Assembly (NCBI GenBank): GCA_963576735.1
Contig: OY755198.1
Coordinates: 1,922,001 to 1,986,000, forward strand
Direction: 5' to 3'
Origin: Bedellia somnulentella
Taxonomy: Eukaryota; Arthropoda; Insecta; Lepidoptera; Bedelliidae
Length of the DNA: 64,000 nt
Shown here one piece after another: positions 31,827 to 44,064 of the stretch (positions within the stretch are counted from its first letter, which is position 1; each line of letters opens with the position of its first letter). A model generated the notes under the pieces. The model did no database searches. It had not been told where the DNA came from and worked only from the letters and a program-made list of their open reading frames with translations. The translations under genes and the position numbers were made by a program.

Positions 31827-34800
31827 ATCTTCTCCGTCGAATATTCCTTACTCTGACGGCAAAACGGGATACTGTTATACCATCATTTGATAGCTTATGT
31901 AATAAGCTTTACAATGAATGTAATCACAAAGTGTTCCGGGTCTTGGTTTAGGAGAGGTGAGGATTTTACTGGAGCGGCCGCTACATTTCTTATAGTTGTA
32001 TACGCTGTCATCTTCTCCGTCGAATATTCCTTATTCTGACGGCAAAGCGGGATACTGTTATACTATCATTTGATAGATTATGTAATAAGCTTTACAAATA
32101 ATGTAACCACAAAGTGTTACGGGTCTTGGTTTAGGAGAAGTGAGGATTTTTCTGGAGCGGCCGCTATATTTCTTATACTTGTATACGCTGTCATCTTCTC
32201 CGTCGAATATTCCTTACTCTGACGGCAAAGCGGGATCTTGTTATACCACCATATTTGGTAGCTTATGTAATAAGCTTTACAATGAATGTAATCACAAAGT
32301 GTTACGGGTCTTGGTTTAGGAGAGGTGAGGATTTTTCTGGAGCGGCCGCCGTATTTCTTACAGTTGTATACGCTGTCATCTTCTCCGTCGAATATTCCTT
32401 ATTCTGACGGCAAAGCGGGATACTTTTATACTATCATTTGATAGATTATGTAATAAGCTTTACAAATAATGTAACCACAAAGTGTTCCGGGTCTTGGTTT
32501 AGGAGAGGTGAGGATTTTACTGGAGCGGCCGCTACATTTCTTATAGTTGTATACGCTGTCATCTTCTCCGTCGAATATTCCTTATTCTGAGGGCAAAGCG
32601 GGATACTTTTATACTATCATTTGATAGATTATGTAATAAGCTTTACAAATAATGTAACCACAAAGTGTTACGGGTCTTGGTTTAGGAGAGGTGAGGATTT
32701 TTCTGGAGCGGCCGCTATATTTCTTATACTTGTATACGCTGTCATCTTCTCCGTCGAATATTCCTTACTCTGACGGCAAAGCGGGATCTTGTTATACCAT
32801 CATTTTTGGTAGCTTATGTAATAAGCTTTACAATGAATGTAATCACAAAGTGTTACGGGTCTTGGTTTAGGAGAGGTGAGGATTTTTCTGGAGCGGCCGC
32901 TATATTTCTTATACTTGTATACGCTGTCATCTTCTCCGTCGAATATTCCTTACTCTGACGGCAAAGCGGGATACTGTTATACCATCATTTGATAGCTTAT
33001 GTAATAAGCTTTACAAAGAATGTAACCACAAAGTGTTACGGGTCTTGGTTTAGGAGAGGTGAGGATTTTTCTGGAGCGGCCGCCATATTTCTTACAGTTG
33101 TATACGCTGTCATCTTCTCCGTCGAATATTCCTTACTCTGACGGCAAAACGGGATACTGTGATACCATCATTTGATAGTTAAAGTTACAATGAATGTAAT
33201 CACAAAGTGTTACGGGTCTTGGTTTAGGAGATGTGACGATTTTTCTGGAGTGGCCGCTATATTTCTTATACTTGTATACACTGTCATCTTCTCCGTCGAA
33301 TATTCCTTACTCTGACGGCAAAACGGGATACTGTTATACCATCATTTGATAGCTTATGTAATAAGCTTTACAATGAATGTAATCACAAAGTGTTCCGGGT
33401 CTTGGTTTAGGAGAGGTGAGGATTTTACTGGAGCGGCCGCTACATTTCTTATAGTTGTATACGCTGTCATCTTCTCCGTCGAATATTCCTTATTCTGACG
33501 GCAAAGCGGGATACTGTTATACTATCATTTGATAGATTATGTAATAAGCTTTACAAATAATGTAACCACAAAGTGTTACGGGTCTTGGTTTAGGAGAAGT
33601 GAGGATTTTTCTGGAGCGGCCGCTATATTTCTTATACTTGTATACGCTGTCATCTTCTCCGTCGAATATTCCTTACTCTGACGGCAAAGCGGGATCTTGT
33701 TATACCACCATATTTGGTAGCTTATGTAATAAGCTTTACAATGAATGTAATCACAAAGTGTTACGGGTCTTGGTTTAGGAGAGGTGAGGATTTTTCTGGA
33801 GCGGCCGCCGTATTTCTTACAGTTGTATACGCTGTCATCTTCTCCGTCGAATATTCCTTATTCTGACGGCAAAGCGGGATACTTTTATACTATCATTTGA
33901 TAGATTATGTAATAAGCTTTACAAATAATGTAACCACAAAGTGTTCCGGGTCTTGGTTTAGGAGAGGTGAGGATTTTACTGGAGCGGCCGCTACATTTCT
34001 TATAGTTGTATACGCTGTCATCTTCTCCGTCGAATATTCCTTATTCTGAGGGCAAAGCGGGATACTTTTATACTATCATTTGATAGCTTATGTAATAAGC
34101 TTTACAATGAATGTAACCACAAAGTGTTACGGGTCTTGGTTTAGGAGAGGTGAGGATTTTTCTGGAGCGGCCGCCGTATTTCTTACAGTTGTATACGCTG
34201 TCATTTTCTCCGTCGAATATTCCTTACTCTGACGGCATAGCGGGATATTGTTATACCATCATTTGATAGCTTATGTAATAAGCTTCACAATGAATGTAAT
34301 CACAAAGTGTTACGGGTCTTGGTTTAGGAGATGTGACGATTTTTCTGGAGTGGCCGCTATATTTCTTATACTTGTATACGCTGTCATCTTCTCCGTCGAA
34401 TATTCCTTACTCTGACGGCAAAGCGGGATCTTGTTATACCACCATATTTGGTAGCTTATGTAATAAGCTTTACAATGAATGTAATCACAAAGTGTTACGG
34501 GTCTTGGTTTAGGAGAGGTGAGGATTTTTCTGGAGCGGCCGCCGTATTTCTTACAGTTGTATACGCTGTCATCTTCTCCGTCGAATATTCCTTATTCTGA
34601 CGGCAAAGCGGGATACTGTTATACCATCATTTGATAGCTTATGTAATAAGAGCGGAGCGGTTGCTATATTTCTTATACCTTTATACGCTGTCATCTTCTC
34701 CGTCGAATATTCCTTACTCTGACGGCAAAGCGGGATACTGTGATACCATCATTTGATAGCTAAAGTAATAAGCTTTACAATGAATGTAATCACAAAGTGT

Positions 34801-36308
34801 TACGGGTCTTGGTTTAGGAGAGGTGAGGATTTTTCTGGAGCGGCCGCCATATTTCTTACAGTTGTATACGCTGTCATCTTCTCCGTCGAATATTCCTTAC
34901 TCTGACGGCAAAGCGGGATACTGTTATACCATCATTTGATAGTTTATGTAATAAGCTTTACAATGAATGTAACCACAAAGTGGTACGGGTCTTGGTTTAG
35001 GAGAGGTGAGGATTTTTCTGGAGCGGTTGCTATATTTCTTATACCTTTATACGCTGTCATCTTCTCCGTCGAATATTCCTTACTCTGACGGCAAAGCGGG
35101 ATACTATGATACCATCATTTGATAGCTAAAGTAATAAGCTTTACAATAAATGTAATCACAAAGTGTTACGGGTCTTGGTTTAGGAGAGGTGAGGATTTTT
35201 CTGGAGCGGCCGCCATATTTCTTACAGTTGTATACGCTGTCATCTTCTCCGTCGAATATTCCTTACTCTGACGGCAAAGCGGGATATTGTTATACCATCA
35301 TTTGATAGTTTATGTAATAAGCTTTACAATGAATGTAACCACAAAGTGCTACGGGTCTTGGTTTAGGAGAGGTGAGGATTTTTCTGGAGCGGTTGCTATA
35401 TTTCTTATACCTTTATACGCTGTCATCTTCTCCGTCGAATATTCCTTACTCTGACGGCAAAGCGGGATACTGTGATACCATCATTTGATAGCTAAAGTAA
35501 TAAGCTTTACAATGAATGTAATCACAAAGTGTTACGGGTCTTGGTTTAGGAGAGGTGAGGATTTTTCTGGAGCGGCCGCCGTATTTCTTACAGTTGTATA
35601 CGCTGTCATCTTCTCCGTCGAATATTCCTTACTCTGACGACAAAACGGGATCTTGTTATACCATCATTTGAAAGCTTATGTAATAAGCTTTACAATGAAT
35701 GTAATCACAAATTGTTACGGTTCTTGGTTTAGAAGATGTGAGGATTTTTCTGGAGCGGCCGCTATATTTCTTATACTTGTATACGCTGTCATCTTCTCCC
35801 TCGAATATTCCTTACTCTGACGGCAAAGCGGGATACTGTTATACCATCATTTGATAGCTTATGTAATAAGCTTTACAATGAATGTAATCACAAAGTGTTA
35901 CAGGTCTTGGTTTAGGAGAGGTGAGGATTTTTCTGGAGCGGTTGCTATATTTCTTATACCTTTATACGCTGTCATCTTCTCCGTCGAATATTCCTTACTC
36001 TGACGGCAAAGCGGGATATTGTTATACCATCATTTGATAGCTTATGTAATAAGCTTTACAATGAATGTAACCACAAAGTGTTACGGGTCTTGGTTTAGGA
36101 GAAGTGAGGATTTTTCTGGAGCGGCCGCTATATTTCTTATACTTGTATACGCTGTCATCTTCTCCGTCGAATATTCCTTACTCTGACGGCAAAGCGGGAT
36201 ACTGTTATACCATCATTTGATAGCTTATGTAATAAGCTTTACAATGAATGTAATCACAAAGTGTTACGGGTCTTGGTTTAGGAGAGTTGAGGATTTTTCT
36301 GGAGCGGC
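31827..36308. repeat. 183-bp satellite array, about 25 monomers
   Basis: Monomers begin ATCTTCTCCGTCGAATATTC, contain a short dyad AGCTTATGTAATAAGCT and a GCGGCCGC site, and end GTATACGCTGTC. Starts include 31827, 32010, 32193, 32378, 32561 and so on to 36156. One monomer (about 34573-34692) has a 60-odd-base deletion. Monomers are grouped: the segment 31827 to about 32635 recurs almost exactly 1459 bp later (33286 to about 34094), and alternating A/B monomers form a 366-bp dimer at 34693, 35059 and 35424. No open frame spans monomers and no element ends are seen. Confidence 0.96.
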
Positions 36309-36811
36309 TCCCATAATTAATTTCATTTTATCTGCAGGCTTTGGCACTGTTTACAGATGGATATGGATGTATGTCCGGATGAGTATCGATACATATTACA
36401 TAATAACTAGTGAAGACTGTGGATTTACATGTTATTCTGGTAAATGGAACCAAAAAGTATTTTACTTCTTAATTCGGTCGTATTATAATGGCTGCCAGTT
36501 TTGGCTGCCAACTTCACACAGGTCTAAAATCCTTTAAAAAGCAAACCTCTAATTAAGTAAATAAACAAATACAAAAGACACAAATTTATAGTCTCCTTTT
36601 AAAAGTCAAAATGTTTATTTTTCAAAATTAAGTTAACAACTAACTTTTTTTAAAACGTCATTTTTTTTAAATTTATCATGCTTCGGAATGTGTTAGTAAA
36701 GAGAAGAAGCAACAAAGAAACTTTTTACATTCTCATTTTTTCTTTTCTCCTAACAAGAAACTATAACCAAGTATATATTTATGAAATATTATTATGAATT
36801 TTATATTATTG
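36309..36811. other. AT-rich spacer after the satellite
   Basis: No recognised feature. A frame running out of the last monomer to 36537 has no known motif. Confidence 0.45.
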
Positions 36812-37057
36812 CTGTGTAGTGTCGGCTTAGAATAGCACTACCCCATTTCTTCCGGTGGGTGTACGTAAGAGGCGACTAACGGTATTGGGGCTTTTTAAGG
36901 AATTTTGGGCGATGCGGTTGGAGACCCATCAGCCATCACCAACAACCTTTATTTTACCATCTTTTCCCCACGCATCTTCCAAAAGTGGCTGAGGAATTTC
37001 TAATTCCTTAGCTCTGGCTACCCCTTCTAGGGATTTATAGCCGTGAGGGTATGTATG
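36812..37057 (+). repeat. SINE family A copy
   Basis: Near-complete: TTGCTGTGTAGTGTCGGCTT start, ACCCCATTTCTTCCGGTGGG, TTGGGCGATGCGGTTGGAGA, and the GCCGTGAG...TATGTATGTAT tail. It lies exactly at the 5' limit of the Ty3/Gypsy element that follows. Confidence 0.8.
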
Positions 37058-37074
37058 TATTTATGAATCTGTGA

Positions 37075-39662
37075 ATGAGCATACCTAGATATGTCGCACA
37101 CCAGAAACTTATCGATGGTATGACAAACGTTAGTTCTGTTGCACAGAGTGCCGCAACGTGTAATTCAGTTTTGAGTGTCAAGGTTTCTACTGGTGATATT
37201 AACTGTAAGTACAATTTTATTCTATCACAGTATCCTGAAATCACTCGACCGTCTGGTACTCAATTAGTTATAAAACATAACACTAAACACCATATACGCA
37301 CCACTCCAGGACCCCCAGTAGTATGCTCTCCACGTAGGTTAGCCCCAGATAAGTTAAAGTTAGCTAAACAGGAATGTTGGCAAATGGTACTGCACGTCCA
37401 TCCGACAGCCCATGGGCAGCACCTCTTCATTTAGCACCGAAGAAGGATAATGGTTGGCGTCCGTGTGGCGACTACAGACTTCTTAACTCTAGAACCATTC
37501 CAGACAGGTATCCTATTCGGCATCTTCATGATTTTTCTCAAAGTTTGTCCCAATGTACAATATTTTCAACGATTGACATGGTAAAAGCATTTAACCAAAT
37601 TCCCGTCAATGATGAAGACATACCGAAGACAGCAATTACCACACCCTTCGGCTTATACGAATTCCCGTTCATGACGTTTGGTTTGCGTAATGCTGGCCAA
37701 ACATTTCAAAGATTTGTCGATGAAATGACTCGCGATCTCACTTTTTGCTACCCATTCCTTGATGACTTCTTAATCTTCTCCAGAAATGAGGAGGAGCACA
37801 TTCAGCACCTGCATCAAATATTCTCTCGAATGAGAGACCACGGTGTATTAATAAATATTAATAAATGTGTTTTTGGTGCAAAGGAAGTAAAATTTTTAGG
37901 ATATAGCGTTTCTGAGCAAGGCACCAAGCCTCTCAAGAATAAAGTTCAAGCTATAGTCGATTTTCCGATCCCTAAAACAATAAGGGAACTGAGGAGATTT
38001 TTGGGAATGCTCAACTTTTACAGAAGGTTCATACCCAAAGCTGCTCAAATTCAAGCTCCTCTTAATGCACTATTAACCGGTTGTGTAAAAGCTTCGCATC
38101 CTGTCATTATTGAAAATGATTCGTTGCAGGCTTTTCAAAATTGCAAAGATAGCCTATGCAATGCAGCTCTTTTAGCTCATCCCAATTCAGAAGCCAAATT
38201 AGGACTTGTCACTAATGCTTCTGATACAGCAATAGGTGCGGTCTTACAGCAGTATTGGAATGGAATTTGGGAACCCCTTGCTTTCTTTTCTAGAAAATTA
38301 AGCCCTTCCCAAACTAAATATTCTCCATATGATCGTGAATTATTAGCGATCTACGAGAGTATTAAATTTTTTAGGCATATGTTGGAGGCAACTCACTTCA
38401 CGATCTATACTGACCACAAGCCACTTTGTTATGCTTTCCATCAGAAAAAAAATAACTACTCGCCTCGTCAGTATAGACATTTAGATCTTATTTCGCAGTT
38501 CTCTACTGATATTCAGCATATCGCGGGTAAAGATAACGTTGTGGCTGATACTCTTTCTCGTATAGATGAAGTACAGAAACCAGTAGATCTAGAAGTTTTA
38601 GCTGACTTACAAAAGAATGATTCAGAGTTAGCTGAACTCTTAACGTCTACATCTTAATTGCGTTTGGTTAAAATGAAAGTACCGGGCAGTCAGGCTGAAA
38701 TTTACTGTGATGTCAGCACACCTATTGCCAGGCCATTTGTACCAAAACAGCTTCGGCATCAAATTTGCAGTAGTCTCCATTCCCTAAGCCATCCCGGTAG
38801 TAATGCCACTACTAAGCTGGTTGCGCAACGTTACGTTTGGCCTTCAATGAACAAAGACTGCCGTGAATGGTCCAAGGCATGTTTGGTTTGTCAGCGCTCA
38901 AAAGTTACTAGACACGTCTCCACACAATTTAGTACCCATAATTTACCTTCAGCTCGATTCAAATATGTCCATATAGACATAATAGGTCCACTTCCACCCT
39001 CTAATAATTATAGGTATTGTTTGACAGCTGTCGACCGATTTACGCGATGGGCGGAAGTTATTCCCATTTTCGATATTACAGCAGACACCGTAGCTAAAGC
39101 TTTTATATCTGGCTGGGTATCCAGATTTGGTTGCCCTACAGATATCGTGACAGATCAGGGGAGACAATTTGAATCAGCTCTTTTTAAACAGCTATCGAAA
39201 TACATAGGTTTCTATCACCGTCGCACTACCGCCTACCACCCACAGTGCAATGGCCTAGTCGAGCGTTTTCATAGACAATTGAAAGCAGCTATTGTTTGCC
39301 ACGAAAATAGTACATGGACGGAATCGTTACCATTCGTTCTCCTCGGTATAAGAAGTGCAATCAAGGAGGACTTGAAAGCATCGTCAGCAGAGTTAGTATA
39401 CGGTGAACCACTTCGCTTGCCGGGAGAATTCTTTGGCGATAGTGTCAAAAATTATACCAACGACATTACAGACTTTTCCACTCGCTTGAAGTCATATGTT
39501 GACAAACTTCGACCTGTCCCCACACAGCACCATCCTTTGCAAAACAAAATTTTCATTTTTAAAGAACTTGCCACTTCTAGCCACGTATTCCTAAGGGAAG
39601 ACGCGCTACGTGGCGCTCTACAACCTAATTACACAGGGCCACATGAAGTCATATGGAGAAAC
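37075..39662 (+). pseudogene. Ty3/Gypsy pol: RT, RNase H and integrase, with frameshift and stop
   Basis: The linker ([14 protein letters not shown]) is followed by a one-base shift near 37372. Then [52 protein letters not shown], and catalytic FLDDFLIFS. RNase H follows: [37 protein letters not shown], and [14 protein letters not shown] at 38655-38657 then interrupts the same frame. The integrase has a zinc-binding H..H..C-x2-C region (LSHPG..., CLVCQ) and a DDE core: HIDIIGPLPPS, TDQGRQF, and CNGLVERFHRQLK. It stops at 39662 only because the nested element begins there. Two lesions make it non-functional as read. Confidence 0.88.
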
Positions 39663-39785
39663 TGATAAGTATTGAGATAAGTAAAACGACCGTTTAACAC
39701 GCGTACTGGTTTATTACTGTCAAAGCTGACGAATGCGCGGGCGCAGCGCGCTGTATAATTTTCATAGGTGGGTACATATACATCA
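39663..39785 (-). repeat. mag-like 3' LTR
   Basis: 123 bp, TGATGTAT...CTTATCA in element orientation, GC-rich in the middle (GCGCGCTGCGCCCGCGC). One difference from the right LTR, in ACACGCG versus ACACACG. The purine tract GTGTGAAGGGA adjoins at 39786-39796. Confidence 0.92.
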
Positions 39786-39847
39786 TCCCTTCACACTTAA
39801 TTTAGAAACCTGGTAACAAACAATAACAACAATTAATTTAGTTAAAA

Positions 39848-42800
39848 CTACTTTAAAAACTTAGTGTAATCTATTGGTTTTTTGGGACGTAGCTGACGTG
39901 TGAGCAACGGAGACTCATGCGAGTCAGTCGGATTATTCAGTGGCCTATCAATCTGAACGCTTGACGCTTGAGCCCCTTGTTCACACCTCTCATCCTCACA
40001 ATCATTCCATTCCTCTCCATCGTCATCACGAGGAGGTACGGCTGCCACACCTACGGCCTGTTCATCTACCAATGACGCACTGGGGTGGACCCCAACCACC
40101 TCTCCCTCATTGTTAACAATAGATGGACAATTAATACCCGGAGGTGAGTGAACCGGCGAGCTTTCTGGTATCGATTCAGGCGGCGAGATGAATGAAGACG
40201 GTTGGTGTGTCATCGTACTAGGTTCTGGATTTTTACATTTATCAGAATAATTTCTTAGAAGTTGGTCGACATGTCTAATACACGTTTCATTAAATCGAGT
40301 TATAAAAACTTTAAACATTCTATTACCAATTTTTTCCTTAATTATACCTGATTCCCAGCTTTCCCTTCTTGCATTGTACCGTCTAACCCAAATTGCATCG
40401 CCTACTTCAAATTGTCTTCGGCATGCGCTATTAATATCTAAACAGTCAACCTTATCATTTAATGGTGATATTAAATCAAGACGAGATCGTAAATTTCTAC
40501 CAAACATTAATTTTGCCGGGCTATGTCCCGTAGTACAATGCACGGTGTTCCTATACTCAAATAAATAACCCAATAATTTTTCATGCACAATGTTGGGCGC
40601 TAAATTGTCCCTCAATACACATTTTAACATTCTTTTACAAATTCTTACAGAATTTTCTGCTTGCCCGTTACTACATGGATGGTAAATCGGTGACGTCATG
40701 TATTTGATACCGTTATTGGAACAAAATTCTTTGAATTCTGTGGAATTTATTTTGGCATCATTATCGGACACTATAAGATTTGGAATACCGAATACTGAAA
40801 AAACATGCTTAAGTTTTGAGATCAAGGCCTGCGTCGTAGTTCCATTACTCATATAAATGCATTCCAACCACTTAGTAAACGCATCAACGACCACCAAATA
40901 CACTCTCTGCCCTATCGTCATGTAATCGATGTGAACGCGCTGCCATGGAGCCGCCGGACGCGGCCACGGCGCGGGTGACTCGCGCGGCGGCGCCGCTCGA
41001 ATGCTGGCACAAGTTTCGCATGAACCGATAAACCGCTCTATATCACCATCGATACCTGGCCACCACATTCGACTACGTGCATTACTTTTCATTTTAATAA
41101 TACCGAGATGAGTGCTATGTAATTCATGTAACATTTTCGCCCTTAATTTAGCTGGAATAACTACTTTATAACCACGTAATAAATAACCGTTTTCGAATTG
41201 TAAATCCGTCCTACATAGAAAATACGGCAAGACAGATCTACACTTTAATTTACGCGGCCAGCCACGTTCCATATACTTTAAAACCATTTTTATTGTTTTG
41301 TCTTCATTGATAGCCAGTTTAATGTCAGACGAACTAACAGCAGGAATACAAGAACTTAAGAAGTTAATTTGGTAATTTGTCTGAATCTCACTATCACTAT
41401 TATAGCTAGTTTCACGGAGAGGCGCACGGGAAAAATAATCGGCAACTTCATTATTTTCACTAGACACATACTGAACTACATAATTATAGGCGGATAGTAT
41501 TATAGCATATCGCTGTAGTCGCAAGGCTGTCGTAACCGATATGCCCGTTTGTGTATTAAATATCGAAACTAATGGTCTATGATCAGTTTTTAATATGAAC
41601 GGAACGCTAATACCGTAAAGATATTGGTGAAACCTTTTCACTCCGAAAATAATGGCCGTCGCTTCTTTTTGGATCTGGCTATAGTTACGCTCGCTAGCCG
41701 TCAAAGACCGCGACCCAAAAGCGAGAGGCCGCTCCGCACCGTCCGCCCCCCGCTGCGCGAGCACCGCGCCCAGCCCGGCCGGCCCCGCGTCCACGGTCAG
41801 CACGAGCTGCGCGCCGGGGTCGAAGTGCGCCAGCACCCGCTCCGACGCCAGCTCGCGCTGCACGCGGCGCATGGCGTGACGGTGGCGCTCACCCCATTGC
41901 CAAGGTGCCCCATTTCGCAATAGTTCATGGAGTGGACTCAATACAGAAGATGCGTTTGGTACAAAATTTCGATAGTAATTTACTATTCCTAAAAATCTCT
42001 TTACTTCTGTAATATTTGTCGGTTCCGGAGCTTTTATGATAGCACGAACTTTCTCTGGACACGTCCGTAATCCATTTTTGTCAATAACGTAGCCTAAATA
42101 TGTTACACTATCCTTAAAAAACTCACACTTTTCTTTTTGTAACCTCAACCCTGCATCACTTAACCTACTCAGTACTTCTTTTAGTCGCTTTAAGTGTGTT
42201 TGTCTGTCGGGCCCCGTAACGCAGATGTCATCAATCCAGCAGCTTACACCCTCACCTATGCCTGAAAGGAGTTGTTCCATCGATTTCTGGAAGATAGCAG
42301 GCGCGTTAGTTAATCCGTAAACCAGGCGCGTATATTTAAACAATCCTTTGGAGGTGTTAATGGTTGTAAGATTTTGTGAGGAATCGCTCAAAATAAATTG
42401 ATTGTACGCGTTTTTTAAATCGATTTTTGAGTAATGCTGACCCCCTTCGAGCTTAGCGAACACCTCCTCTATTCTGGGCAGAGGATATTTTTCGACTACT
42501 AAGTCTTTATTTAAGGTTACCGAGTAGTCACCCGCTATTCTTACTTTACCGTTCTCCTTAGGCACTGGAACTATTGGGGTGGCGTACTCCGAGTGGTTAA
42601 CAGGAACTAAAATCCCTAAACTGACTAACCTCTCTAACTCCTGTTCTACTTTATCTTTCAAAGCGAAAGGGACTGTCCTCGATTTAAAAAACTTAGGCAT
42701 AGCATTTTCTTTTAACTGTAAATGTACTTTAAATTTATTAAATGATCCTAATTCATCCCGCCATAAATCAGAATATTGTTCCAATAACTTGTTTAATTCG

Positions 42801-43249
42801 TTTGGTTCGCAGAAAATATTATTTAATTTAGTAGAAAACGTTATATCAAATGCTGACATAAAATTGCGACCCAGTAGTGGCGGCCCTCCGTTTTTAACAA
42901 CAAAAAATATGATCTTTTTTATCAATTGATTAAATATGACAACTGCTTTAAAATATCCTAAAGGTGCAATTTTATGTCCGTTATATAAGCACATTTTCAA
43001 GTTACTTTCCATAAGAGAATAATTCGAAAAGAATTTACGATACAGTTTCTCTGAAATAACTGATACACCCGAACCAGAATCTAGCTCCATGTCAATATTC
43101 GTACTATTTATGGTTATATTTACTTTAATAGGCTTATCAGTCACATACCTCAAATTAAAATTATGGCATTCCTCACAGCCGCTAGCGTCGCACTCCTCAT
43201 CACTTATTTTATTAAGACGTGAATGAGCACTGTTTTTTTTACTACACAT
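39848..43249 (-). CDS. mag-like pol polyprotein (protease, RT, RNase H, integrase)
   Basis: 1133 residues, no stop. In order: aspartic protease (MELDSGSGVSVIS, LLGRNF); RT (SEYATPIVPVPKENGKVRIAGD, SKIDLKNAYNQF, VYGLTNAPAIFQ and catalytic CWIDDICVTG, with Trp in the place usually held by Tyr or Phe); RNase H (LVLTVDAGPAGLGAVLAQ, ERNYSQIQKEATAIIFGVKR, LKTDHRPL); integrase zinc region (HSTHLGIIKMK, CETCAS) and DDE core (HIDYMTIG, VSDNDAKI, CSNGQAENSVR). A Pro/Ser-rich acidic tail ends in RQLRPKKPIDYTKFL. It is in the same frame as gag upstream, separated by one TAA. The role is reverse transcription and integration of the element. Confidence 0.9.
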   Translation of the reverse strand: MCSKKNSAHSRLNKISDEECDASGCEECHNFNLRYVTDKPIKVNITINSTNIDMELDSGSGVSVISEKLYRKFFSNYSLMESNLKMCLYNGHKIAPLGYFKAVVIFNQLIKKIIFFVVKNGGPPLLGRNFMSAFDITFSTKLNNIFCEPNELNKLLEQYSDLWRDELGSFNKFKVHLQLKENAMPKFFKSRTVPFALKDKVEQELERLVSLGILVPVNHSEYATPIVPVPKENGKVRIAGDYSVTLNKDLVVEKYPLPRIEEVFAKLEGGQHYSKIDLKNAYNQFILSDSSQNLTTINTSKGLFKYTRLVYGLTNAPAIFQKSMEQLLSGIGEGVSCWIDDICVTGPDRQTHLKRLKEVLSRLSDAGLRLQKEKCEFFKDSVTYLGYVIDKNGLRTCPEKVRAIIKAPEPTNITEVKRFLGIVNYYRNFVPNASSVLSPLHELLRNGAPWQWGERHRHAMRRVQRELASERVLAHFDPGAQLVLTVDAGPAGLGAVLAQRGADGAERPLAFGSRSLTASERNYSQIQKEATAIIFGVKRFHQYLYGISVPFILKTDHRPLVSIFNTQTGISVTTALRLQRYAIILSAYNYVVQYVSSENNEVADYFSRAPLRETSYNSDSEIQTNYQINFLSSCIPAVSSSDIKLAINEDKTIKMVLKYMERGWPRKLKCRSVLPYFLCRTDLQFENGYLLRGYKVVIPAKLRAKMLHELHSTHLGIIKMKSNARSRMWWPGIDGDIERFIGSCETCASIRAAPPRESPAPWPRPAAPWQRVHIDYMTIGQRVYLVVVDAFTKWLECIYMSNGTTTQALISKLKHVFSVFGIPNLIVSDNDAKINSTEFKEFCSNNGIKYMTSPIYHPCSNGQAENSVRICKRMLKCVLRDNLAPNIVHEKLLGYLFEYRNTVHCTTGHSPAKLMFGRNLRSRLDLISPLNDKVDCLDINSACRRQFEVGDAIWVRRYNARRESWESGIIKEKIGNRMFKVFITRFNETCIRHVDQLLRNYSDKCKNPEPSTMTHQPSSFISPPESIPESSPVHSPPGINCPSIVNNEGEVVGVHPSASLVDEQAVGVAAVPPRDDDGEEWNDCEDERCEQGAQASSVQIDRPLNNPTDSHESPLLTRQLRPKKPIDYTKFLK

Positions 43250-43255
43250 TTTTTT

Positions 43256-44029
43256 TTAATGACCTTTTTCACCACATTTATTACACTTGTAATTTTTATA
43301 ACGGCACTTCGAACTATTATGATTTTTCATACCGCAAACTATACACAAAATATCATCACGCTCTCGGCGCGGCGAAAAGGTAGTCACGTCCGCCCGGCCG
43401 CTGCCGCTGCCACCGCCGCCGCCGGCTCCCGCGCGATGTGAGCCGGGCCCGTGTTTGCTGCTACCGTCTCGCGCTACGAAGTAGATGGGTTCGTCTTTAA
43501 TGCTCGTGACAAGCGACCTTGCTGCTCTAGCCGATGCTGCTTGTTCAGCTATCTCCAAAGCCCTTCCAATAGTCATTTTTCCCGGAATTTGCTCGAACAA
43601 TTTATCGCGTTCGGGACCTGAGTCTAGGCCAAGGACGAAACGATCCGTGAGATTCGTTTCCAAGGCGGTGCCAAAATCACAATAGGTCGCTAGACCTCTG
43701 AGTCGCGCCGCCCAGTCTCCCAAACTTTCGCCTGGACTCTTTGTTGCTCCATAAAACTTCGCTCTGTCCGCGTATGAACAACTCTTCGGTTTGAAGTGAT
43801 TATCGAGTAATTCAACCAGTCTTACGTAGCTAAGCGTATCCACGTCTATCGGGTAGGCAAGATTTCGCAACAAACGATACGACTCATCGGACAAATGAGT
43901 GATGAGAATTGCACTCATAAACTCTCCTTCCACCGAATTTAGCTTTATAAACTGTGTTAAACGTCCCTTAAAGAGTGACCATTCACCACTTTTGTGGTCA
44001 AATATAGGCAAATTGCCCAAAAACGCCAT
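43256..44029 (-). CDS. mag-like gag with a stop inside the second zinc knuckle
   Basis: 257 residues from ATG 44029 (MAFLGNLPIFDHKSGEWSLF), with capsid-type helices, a basic/Gly-rich linker (GAGGGGGSGSGR) and a first CCHC knuckle C-x2-C-x4-H-x4-C (CIVCGMKNHNSSKC). The second knuckle starts CNKCGEKGH, and TAA (43256-43258) follows. The expected last Cys lies four codons later, in frame, as the second residue of the pol frame. Gag and pol therefore form one frame interrupted inside the knuckle by a single stop, most simply one base change in this copy. Readthrough cannot be excluded. Confidence 0.85.
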   Translation of the reverse strand: MAFLGNLPIFDHKSGEWSLFKGRLTQFIKLNSVEGEFMSAILITHLSDESYRLLRNLAYPIDVDTLSYVRLVELLDNHFKPKSCSYADRAKFYGATKSPGESLGDWAARLRGLATYCDFGTALETNLTDRFVLGLDSGPERDKLFEQIPGKMTIGRALEIAEQAASARAARSLVTSIKDEPIYFVARDGSSKHGPGSHRAGAGGGGGSGSGRADVTTFSPRRERDDILCIVCGMKNHNSSKCRYKNYKCNKCGEKGH

Positions 44030-44064
44030 CGTAACTTTTACTCGCGCAGGTAACTCGAAAAAAA

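Noticed and set aside
31827..36308. CRISPR-like array or cloning-vector sequence (NotI sites)
   Set aside because: Monomers are contiguous without unique spacers, the setting is eukaryotic, and GCGGCCGC is part of the repeat unit and varies between copies.
41624..41923. Plus-strand Arg/Pro-rich frame
   Set aside because: Antisense of the GC-rich RNase H part of the mag-like pol.
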